33,518 nucleotides of DNA from assembly GCA_032718475.1 (NCBI GenBank), contig JAUCBJ010005941.1:1-33518 (forward strand). The letters are read 5' to 3'. Positions 19,101 through 31,100 of the stretch are shown here, one piece after another (positions within the stretch are counted from its first letter, which is position 1; each line of letters begins with the position of its first letter). Source of the stretch: Nemertoderma westbladi. Its lineage: Eukaryota; Xenacoelomorpha; Nemertodermatida; Nemertodermatidae. The translations under genes and the position numbers were made by a program. A model generated the notes under the pieces. The model made no database searches and was not told the origin of the DNA. It saw only the letters and a program-made list of their open reading frames with translations.

Positions 19101-22100
19101 AGTAGTAGTACTACGAAATTCAGATGGTTGTGAATCCTCGCATAGCCATCCTTTCAACAGTTCCAACAAATCACTATAATGTTGACGAAAAAAATTGAGA
19201 GCAAAACTACCCCACGGAGGAGTTGAATGAAATTATATCTATTTCAAATTTAATATAAACTCATTCAACTCTCAATCTTTGTAGATAGAAAACTGTTTTT
19301 TTTTTGGGGGGGGGGGGGGGGGGCATGTACAGTACAACGCCTGAAAAATGACACTATATTCCAGGACATGAACAGAAATACGTGTACAGAAATATAAATG
19401 GCTGCTGATCTAGTTTTCCTCTTACAAGAAAGCTGTGGTAAAATTATTGATAAAGGATATTTAAAAAATATTTATACTACCTATTGCCAAAATTTGTTCA
19501 AATAATATTTAATTTAGCTTGGAAATACTATAAAAAAATATTTTGAGGATTTCTTCATGTGCCACGGCGTGACTTGTTCGTAAAACATCATACATTAGCG
19601 CTCACCATGACCTCAGCATCAATAGTGACCTCGCCACCACTACCGTATACAGTGGATGAATCGTCAGATGTTGTCGAGTAGTTACTTCTGGAACTTTGAT
19701 TGGCTGATTGTATAGCCGTTGTTGTGTCACTTTGTTCTGTTAGTCTATTAGCATCTTCCAGCTGAAAGATATCATTGCAGATGCAGACTATATTCACAGT
19801 TAATTAATGGAAACTATTACATATGTAAAGGGTAGTTTATGTTGTACATAAATTGTACAATCCCGTACAAAAACAAACAATAAACAAAAGTTAACACGTG
19901 TCACAAGATGACGCGGGTAGTAATAGATCAAAATAGCTCGTATGAAATATTTGGTGGGGGTGTATTTTACGTATACTCCACTATTATTAGTGGAAAATAA
20001 ATGAGAACCCGTTGTATGAATCAAGGGAATTACTGTAAACCTTCAAAATTATATTTTAGGAATGTTTTAGTTTAGGAATAAAGTTAAAGTTAAAATTCAA
20101 ATTTCTTACAATATTGAACTACTTTAATTAAGGTAGGTGTAGTTAGTTTTTTAGTATCAGCGACATACTATACCGCCTCTACCCATCATATTTTATTAGT
20201 TTTAATGTACAATTTGTTATTACTGTATATTTATTTCTACTATTTATTACATATTTTACTGTGACGAGTTATGTGCCACCACCACGACGTGATTCAGTTA
20301 ATGTAATTAGTATTTCGTAAACCGTATTTACTCGAATAAATGACGCTCCCCTATATTAAACGCTAGGGAGTTTATTAATAATTTATAAATAATTATAAGG
20401 TTTGCCACATATGCTTTACTGTGTGCGGATACTGGTGGGTGGTAGAACATACCTAGATACCATAGAGTAGATAGAATATACCTAGATACCTTGTCAGCCA
20501 AAGGTAAGGGTGGGCGCTACTCCTATCCCAAGATAAAAGGTAAATTATAATTTTATTTAATTTAATTACAAGCGCGTTAAAAACCTTACCGGTATGTAAA
20601 ATATAATTTAATTATTAAATAAAACATACATAACTTAACCGTAATTACTGACTGTGAGAACATCACAGACAGCCTCGGTTTCGTCCAAAAAGGAGGGCTC
20701 TATCAAATATATTTTATCAAATTAAATAATTAAATATTATTTTATTTAATATTTAAATTATATTTTACCTATCGTTAATACGGTATTTTACACGTACTTT
20801 ATGTGCAGTGAACGTAGCAAGTAGATTGGGGGAAGGTTCATTGGCTTAAGACAAATGCTAATTTGCAGTAACTGGGCTAGTTACTTTAAATAGTTATTAT
20901 TATTAATTATAACATGAATTAAGTTCTGTTTGATTTGTGCTCGTATTGTTGTATGTAAATGTTTAGTTTATGTTTGCTATTTTATGTCTGTTTGTTTGTT
21001 TGTTTAGTTTATTTTAATATGGAAACCTGTTTTTTGGATTAAAAAGATAATAATAATAATAATAACACGCTTGTAAATGAATTAAATAAAATTATCATTG
21101 AACTTTACAAGCATTCTATTCTATTTTATTTTATAAGGTAAATTATCTGTCAATTCGCAATTTATCCGCATTCCTAAACTATAGCTGAATGTGTCTTAGA
21201 CACAGGAATATACACCATGTCCCAGAATATAGTGTCGTAATTCAGTAACACGCCCCCACCCCCCCCCCCCCCCCCTAATTTTTCTACAAATCTTAATGAG
21301 ATTGCATGAAATTTGAAACAGAGATAGTTTCACCTCCCGACCACTGACTGGGTGAGCCAGAATTTTTATTTTTGTTTTTAATCTTTAGCTACAAGCGTTT
21401 AAAAAAAGTGGTTCCAGCGATATCACACCAGTTATACCGCAATTATTCTTCTACCTTATAGCTGTTTGTTGGTACCAATGGAAAGCTGGCCCTGCAAGGA
21501 TTTCAAATATGTAACACAATTTGAATTTCGTTGAAAAATAGCTGAGATATGAGCGTTCAAATGTTGCATGGTTTTGCAACGACGCGAGGCTATTTTATTC
21601 TATTAATATATAAACCATATTCTGGAACATTTTTTAAATGTATGAATAGCTACGTAGTATGATTAAAGATGTAATGCATTGTTGCCCAGCTACGTATTTG
21701 GATAAACAAAATATTCCAGATTATGATGCATTTATGAAATTTGTAGAAAAATTAGGGCGTGTCACTGAATAATTCCTATAATATTGAGGATTTTGTCATG
21801 TGACACCGCGTGACTGGTTCGTGATACATCATATATTAGCGCTAACCATTATATCGCCATCGCTACTGGATGCATCGTCAGATGATGACTCGTTACTTCT
21901 GGATTTTTCATTGGCTGATTTGTCGTCAGTTGTTTTGTTCCTTTTTACTGATCTCTTTAATTGACGATCAGTTCCACCCGGCTGAAATTTAAAAGTACAG
22001 AATTGGCTTATATTGTAGGTTAATTATTGGGAAATTTTACATAGGCAAAGTGTTGTGACGGGATCGGAGATCCCGACCGGGTTAGAAATGAATGCATCAC

Positions 22101-25100
22101 CGTTCTGCTGGGCAGTTGTGCTACTTGCTTTGGCCGAAGGCCGTTGGTGAAAACAATAAGAGTTTGTGTGGTTTCTCAATATTAATTAACATAGATGATA
22201 ATAGCACGACAGTAATGATACAGATACAATAGTAGAAAATACAGATTAAATGCTGTTAATGGCAGTGACGGTCATTAACTATGACCAGTCTGCAATGACC
22301 GAATAACTCAACTGACCAGTAAATGAGTAATGTAGGATAATATATGGTTAACACACATTGATATTGATTTCACCTCTTACTGTACTTTGGCCCTCTGTAC
22401 CCAATGGATGCTTTCCTGTCCCTAATCACGTGCTTCCCTCCACACCATTGGCTAATATACTAATTGTCACTTTGGCACTCTCTGTGAGTGTTTCCCCCCG
22501 CTGCTAGCCTCTACTGGCTGTATTCACTCCGAGGTGGTTTGACCTCTCACCTCTCGCTGTGGCTTTGGGGATTGTGTCCCCCCCCCCCCCCCAATGTTGG
22601 TTATGATACGAGATTAATATTGGTAATCTCGTATCCCCAACATATTGCTAAAATGCCACTGGTCCCATTTTCTGGTGGGTAATGAAGTGGAATTGAATCC
22701 GCTTACAAGTATCATATGGGTACTAGTAGTAATAACAGTAATAGTTATTACAGGGAATGAAGGTCAGCCAGCAGCACCCGCAAAAAAATAAGCAGTACTT
22801 AAGCAGTACAGTACTACTACTAGAATCAGCATGCTGCATTGCAGCTTAGAATGGTGTGCCGGCTTGTCGACAAAATTGCGCCGCCACAACTCCCTATCAC
22901 CCATGACATTTGCTAGATCATCCGCATCTTCACTGTGTTCTTTAAGATGGGTCATCAGAAACTCATGAGCTGTCCACCATGCTTATTCACTCCATGAGGC
23001 TGCCAAAGTATAAGATTATGCACTGGCTGGTCCTCACGGCGAAAGCAATGTCCTGCAAAATGGAGGCGACTTTGTTCTAGTGCCAAGCTTGGGGGAACCA
23101 ATGAGATACCTGCAATGTTATATAGTGTCTGGTTGGAGATGTGTGCATTGTACTTGACATAATGAACCCGGCGTAGCATTCTTGTGAATGTGCCATCCTG
23201 GGATTTGGTGTCCTCAGAAGATAGAGCCCAGCATGGAGTCTCATAGAGGAGTACTGGAACTACTGCTGCTCTAAATAATCGGACTTTAAGTTTCCGATTA
23301 ATTCTCGGTGATTTCCAAATCCTGGAAAGCCTATTCAAATCTGCCCATGCCTTCCCTTATGCATTCGAAGGTCCTCACCTGACTTCCGGATCCATGATCC
23401 TATGTAAAAGAAGACGTCCACATGCTCAAGCATACCATCCTTTGAGCTTATGCTCATCCGGTCAGAGACTTGCTGAGAACTTTCAAAGTAAACTCAAAAT
23501 TTTGGTCTTTTTGGAGTTAATAAAAAGACCGACACTAGAAGCGGCCTGTTCTAATAAGCTGAGGAGCCGTTGGGCTCCCTCTAGTGATTCTGAGAGTACT
23601 CCTAAGTCATCAGCAAAGTCTAGATCAGTTAGGTACTTGGCAGGATTTCCTCGACTTCTGGAGCCAGTAGGTGGAGTTATCATCACCCCATCATCATTAT
23701 GATGATCTAAGGACATGCGTAGAACATACTACCTACTACCTCAATGGTTTAGCTTTTCACGCACACCGCCAACACTCCCCTGACTTCGTTAACGCCATGA
23801 TCCTTCAGTAAGAACTTAATTAATACACTTAGTCGCCGTATTATAGAGACCTCGTTCATTAAGATGTTCGCCGACAAATACTCACTTATTTGATCCCCGA
23901 ACGATGAAGCCCTTTTACAGATCCGAGAGCACCCATTTCCCGGACTGGTAGCTTCTGTCGTTACTCCGGTAACTCTTTCTTATTATACAGATTTAGTCCA
24001 CTTTATCATTGACTATTGGTAACCCTATATGCTTTTTATTAATGTTTACCACTCACTTTTTATGTACCCCTACTTCCTCTCCTGTTACAACCATATTTAA
24101 TTATTTACAATACATGATTGTTTTAACTATTTACTATATATAATTAAGTTAACTATTTACAATATATAATTATGTTTCTCTCTGATTTCATTTGTATCCC
24201 AGTTTTTTTCCGTTGTACAGTATTAATATTTGCGGCAGATACATAATATTCATGTACCCCCTTTGTATTGTATTAATATTTACCACCGTGCACCTACTTT
24301 ACCTTACCACTTCATACCCACTTTACATTACTACCTCACATTTACTTTACCTTACCACTTCACACCTTCTTTACCTTAGCACTTCACACCTTCTTTACCT
24401 TAGCACTCAACACCTACTTTACCTTACCTCCTCACTCTCACACCTACTTTACCTTACCACAATATTTAATTATCTTCTACCGTTATACACCATGTCCCGT
24501 AATATAGTGTCATTTTCTGATGACACGGACACCCCCCTAGATTTTTCTACAAATCTTTATCATATTGCTTGAAGTTTGAAACACAACTAGTTTCACTCAC
24601 CGTCAATGACCCCATGAAGCCGTAATTTTCGATTTTGCCTTTAAATTTTTTTATAAGCGTTTTAAAAAAGTGTCTTTTACGAAATCGCACCCTCAGTATC
24701 GAGGCCATTCTTCACATTAGTCGTAACTTTTTCATATCAATAAGAAGCTCGCGTTGCAAGGATTCCAAATATGTAACAATATCTGTGTAACAATTTCATT
24801 GAGAAACAGCTGAGATATAGGCGTTCAAAGATTGCAAGAATTATCGTTCGCTAGATGCCAATTATTCTATTAAATAAATACACAAAATTCTAGAATGTGT
24901 TATTTATTTTATAAGTTGGTTGCCAACAACGGTAATTCTATCCAATATATCTATTGCGTAGCTATTCCTACTTAAACAAAATGTTCCAGAAGAGCGTGTA
25001 TTTTATTAAATAGAATAAATGGCATCTTACGAACGATAATTCTTGCAATCTTTGAACGCCTATATCTCAGCTGTTTCTCAATGAAATATAGATATTGTTA

Positions 25101-28100
25101 CTTGTTACATATTTGGAATCCTTGCAACGCAAGCTTCTTAATGATATGAAAAAGTTACGACTAATGCGAAGAATGGCCACGATACTGAGGGTGCGATTTC
25201 GTAAAAGACACTTTTTTAAATCGCTTATAAAAAAAATTTAAAGGTAAAATCGAAAATTATATAAATAAATATAAAAATAAATATAAAAAAGAAAATATAC
25301 ATACATACATTATATAGAAGGTAGCCATATATACATACAATATATAGAAGGTAGCCATATATACATACAATATATAGAAGGCAGCCATATATACATACAA
25401 TATATAGAAGGTAGCCATATATACATACAATATAAAGAAGGTAGCCATATATACATACAATATATAGAAGGTAGCCATATATACATACAATATATCGAAG
25501 GTAGCCATATATACATACAATATATAGAAGGTAGCCATATATACATACAATATATAGAAGGCAGCCATATATACATACAATATATAGAAGGTAGCCATAT
25601 ATACATACAATATATAGAAGGTAGCCATATATACATACAATATATAGAAGGTAGCCATATATACATACAATATATAGAAGGTAGCCATATATACATACAA
25701 TATATAGAAGGTAGCCATATATACATACAATATATAGAAGGCAGCCATATATACATACAATATATAGAAGGTAGCCATATATACATACAATATATAGAAG
25801 GCAGCCATATATACATACAATATATAGAAGGTAGCCATATATACATACAATATATAGAAGGTAGCCATATATACATACAATATATAGAAGGTAGCCATAT
25901 ATACATACAATATATAGAAAGTAGCCATATATACATACAATATATAGAAGGTAGCCATATATACATACAATATATAGAAGGTAGCCATATATACATACAA
26001 TATATAGAAGGTAGCCATATATACATACAATATATAGAAGGCAGCCATATATACATACAATATATAGAAGGTAGCCATATATACATACAATATATAGAAG
26101 GTAGCCATATATACATACAATATATAGAAGGTAGCCATATATACATACAATATATAGAAGGTAGCCATATATACATACAATATATAGAAGGTAGCCATAT
26201 ATACATACAATATATAGAAGGTAGCCATATATACATACAATATATAGAAGGTAGCCATATATACATACAATATATAGAAGGTAGCCATATATACATACAA
26301 TATATAGAAGGTAGCCATATATACATACAATATATAGAAGGTAGCCTTATATACATACAATATATAGAAGACAGCCATATATACATACAATATATAGAAG
26401 GTAGCCATATATACATACAATATATAGAAGGTAGCCATATATACATACAATATATAGAAGGTAGCCATATATACATACAATATATAGAAGGTAGCATATA
26501 TACATACAATATATATAAGGCAGCCGTATATACATACAATATATAGAAGGTAGCCATATATACATACAATATGTAGAAGGTTTCCATATATACATACAAT
26601 ATATAGAAGGTAGCCATATATACATACAATATATATAAGGCAGCCATATATACATACAATATATAGAAGGCAGCCACACATACATACAATATATAGAAGG
26701 TAGCCATATATACATACAATATATAGAAGGTAGCCATATATACATACAATATATAGAAGGTAGCTAGCCATATATACATACAATATATATAAGGTAGCCA
26801 TATATACATACAATATATAGAAGGTAGCCATATATACATACAATATAGCGAAGGTAGCTAGCCATATATACATACAATATATAGAAGGTAGCCATATATA
26901 CATACAATATAGCGAAGGTAGCTAGCCATATATACATACAATATATAGAAGGTAGCCATTTATACATACAATATATAGAAGGTAGCCATATATACATACA
27001 ATATATAGAAGGTAGCCATATATACATACAATATATAGAAGGTAGCCATATATACATACAATATATCGAAGGTAGCCATATATACATACAATATATAGAA
27101 GGTAGCCATATATACATACAATATATAGAAGGCAGCCATATATACATACAATATATAGAAGGTAGCCATATATACATACAATATATAGAAGGTAGCCATA
27201 TATACATACAATATATAGAAGGTAGCCATATATACATACAATATATAGAAGGTAGCCATATATACATACAATATATAGAAGGTAGCCATATATACATACA
27301 ATATATAGAAGGCAGCCATATATACATACAATATATAGAAGGTAGCCATATATACATACAATATATAGAAGGTAGCCATATATACATACAATATATATAA
27401 GGCAGCCATATATACATACAATATATAGAAGGTAGCCATATATACATACAATATATAGAAGGTAGCCATATATACATACAATATAAATAGCATTGACTTA
27501 CCTCTGATCCAGGAATATTCACTTTGGTTATATTTTTTACTTTCTTGTGTGATTTACGTGTGGGGGAATTCTTCGGGGTGTTTTGCTGTAATATAATTAA
27601 ACCAATTAACTCCGAGTGCTACGTAAACCAGATTCAACCAATAAACCTGAGTTATGCATTAGATACCTGTTAAAGCAGACTTATCAAATCAATAGCTTCC
27701 CTTAGAACCGGGTAGTACTTTGATGTTAATTGGTTTAGTGACTGTTAAAATAATAATTACATGTGGTCGATAGTGGAATTTACTTTGGTTACCTTTTTTA
27801 CTTTCTTGGGGGATTTGCGTGATTTCTTGTGGCGTTTTCTCTGCAATAAAATAGAAACTAATTAAAACCGAGTACTGTGGACCTACTGTGTACTTAGACT
27901 CAACCAATCAACCTATCTTTTCATTGATAACGGATATTGAAACAATGTTGTTATATCCTAATATCTTAATTTGCTAAAGAAAAAAAAAATTTGCATTGTA
28001 ACCGTATGATAATTATAGAGGTTTCGTCGTAACACGGCATGACAGTGACAGGTGTATACAGTTTTGGGCGCACATCCTCCATATTTTTATATTAGATAAT

Positions 28101-31100
28101 TTTATTTCTTTGTTTTTTGAAAAAAATATTGTTCTTTATCAAATAATTGTTGTTCTAGAACATTTTATAAGATATATAATTTTTGGCTAGAGTTCCGTTT
28201 GTGTTACACATTTTTATACTAATAATGATGTATATGAATGAGTACTTGATCTTGGCAGGCCTAGCTAGCGAGCTTGGCAGGCCTAGCTAGTGAATTTTAT
28301 GCTAGCTAGTGTTTTTTTAGCTAGTAAAATTTTTTTTTGAGATTTTAAATATAATATATTTTATTTATTAAATTACAGTTTATAATTTGAATTGTACCGT
28401 TAGTGAGATAGAATTAATTAAATTGAAAATAATGGGTTTTAAATTTTGGTTCTAGACATGAATTTATTTTTTATAAATAGCATGCATTTTTTTATCAAAA
28501 TTAATAAAAAATGTTCTAGAACAAAACATATTTGTTCTAGACATTAATTATTTTTTATGAATAGGCCTAACTAATTAATTACTGTATGTTCTAAAAAACA
28601 TTTACAAAAAAAACTGGAAAAAACTAGCTACAGTACAATACACTTTTTAACAAAATGTAATTACAAACGGAACCGTTACCACATTTTACATATTTTAAAC
28701 GAGTTGTGTTAAAAATTGGCACTTATTCGACATGGGTACCTACTTTAAAATTTTTTTTGGGAACAGTTCTATATGCAGTCGCACTGTCAAAAAAGTTTTT
28801 ATGAAATCTATAGGCATATATTATGACTAATTTAGAACTAAATTACTATCGTTGACTTCCTCACAATATTTTTCAAAAAAATATTGTGTTCTAGAACACA
28901 ATATTAGCTAATTTCAGAACATTAGCTACCACTAATCAAAAATCAAGGTTTATTATTTATATTTCTCCTCCCCACTAGTTTCGTGCTCCTCCCCACTAGC
29001 TACCATAAACAATACATTTTTTTGCCGAGGGATGTTCTAGAACATTAATATATGTCAAAAACTGCTGAAATATAGCTTGTAAATTTTTTTTTCAAAAAAC
29101 ACTAGCTACCGGTATATTAAAAATACTAGCTACCATAGAAAAACATTATTTTTTTTTTGATGCGTGATAAGTTCAAGAACATTCAATGTTGATTGTATAT
29201 ATGGTAATGTATAATAAAATAAAAAAAAATTTAATATTTAATAAATTATCTTTTAAAAAATTACTAGCTAGTCGATTAGCTATTGTTCTAAAACACAATA
29301 TTGAAAAATGTTGCAATGAAGTCGGTGGGGATATTACTATGCAAAAAGTACATCATTTCATTAAATAATATCAAAATATCAAATGCGACTGCATACGGAA
29401 CTCTAGCCACGTTTTTGAAACCTGTGTTTTTTTCCCAACAATGTTCTAGAAAAAAATGTGTTCTATAACAAAAATATTTATCGATATATATCTATAACAT
29501 TTTATCTATAACATATATTTAAAAAAGATAGAAAAAAACGTGCTAGTATAAAAAATAAAAATATTATAGAACAAAAATATTTATCAAAATTGATAACTAA
29601 CATGTGTTCTATACCATTTATAAAATAAGTTGAAAAAAACTAGCTACTGTAAAAAATAAAAAATGTATTCTAGAACAAAAAAAAGTGTTCTAGAACAAAT
29701 ATGTTATCAAAATTGATAGCTTACACGTAATTTGAAATGTAGGTAGGCCTACCCATGTCGTATACGTGCCTAAAAACTATTATAACAATTACATAAATTA
29801 TAATAATTGTAGCTTGTGGATTTTATGGTAGCTAAAATTTAATTTTAAAAATGTTTTTAGAAAGATATTTAATAGGGCCTATATCAGTATAAATAAACTG
29901 TAGAAGTAGGTCCACATAAATTAGTTCTAGAACCAAATTTATATATAAATAAAAATAATAGATAACATGCTATATAGAACATGTTCAAATATAAACTGAC
30001 AAAAACTATAATTAATTAAGTACCGTATATATTGTTTTGTATTATGGAAAAAAATATATTTGTTCAAGAACAAAATTGTCTTTAAATAAAATACAAAATA
30101 TTTATAAAAAGATATTTAAAAACCGTAATTTTAAAACGTTCTAGAGCAATATATAATTGTTCTACAATAAATTAAAAAATATATCAATAAAATACATTTA
30201 TCTAGAAAATATTCAAAAAAATAAATAGAAAGATATATAATATATCAGTATAAATAAAATGTTATACGTAGGCGTAGGCCCAAATATATTAGTTCTAGAA
30301 CCAAATTTATATATAAATAAAAATAATAGATATAGAAAATGTTCAAATATAAACTGACAAAAACTATAATTAAGTATATATTTTTTGTGTTATGGGACAA
30401 AATATATTTGTTCAAGAACAAAATTGTATTTTAAATAAAATAGATAATATGTATGAAAATATATTTAAAAACCGTAATTTTAATCCGTTCTAGAGCAATA
30501 TATAATTGTTCTACATTAAGTTAAAAAATATATCAATAACGACGCCAGGCTAAAAGCCCTGCGGAGTCCGTCCCACCATCCGGGGTGGCAAGGTCGAACT
30601 CCCTGGACCACCCCGCCGCAGGCTGCTGGCTTGACGCCATCCCCGTCAGCTCTCTGGTGACTGAAGCTGACGGACTCGCAGTTCCGGATCTCGGTCGGCA
30701 CTCGTCTTAGGGTGTAGGCTGACCGAGCCCCACAGCTGTGCCCGGTGTGGCAAGGATGTTCTGTCGGATGGCCTCCATGGTCTTTCCTGCTCAAGGAGCC
30801 TCGGCAGACTTCCGCGCCACTCAATGTTGAACGACATTGTGCGCCGGGCGCTCACAGCTGGGCGTCCCGCTACGCTTGAGCCACTAGGCTTGTGTAGAGG
30901 GGATGGGAAGCGAGTAGATGGCGTCACCCTGGTCCCGTGGAGCCGCGGGCGGTTCCTCACGTGGGACGCGACGGTGGCGGACCCACTGGCACCCAGCCAC
31001 CTTCGCCCAGACGCTATCCGCCGGAGGCCGCACTGCAGAGGAAGCGGAAACTCTAAAGATCCGCAAGTACCAGGAACTCATGGACCGGGGCTACCTCTTC

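Noticed and set aside
24515-24522. CTGATGA in palindrome B3
   Set aside because: Followed by CACGGAC with no GAAA and no stem I partner.
25300-27484. CRISPR array
   Set aside because: Units are directly adjacent with no variable spacers, and the context is eukaryotic.
25257-27522. Long ORFs (548, 509, 252 and 177 codons) with repeated tyrosine-rich peptides
   Set aside because: They exist because the 30-bp minisatellite unit is divisible by three and lacks stops in several frames; they overlap each other and there is no sequence beyond the array.
30516-30960. Minus-strand ORFs in the GC-rich block
   Set aside because: Shadows of the plus-strand retroelement tail, which has recognisable motifs across three frames.
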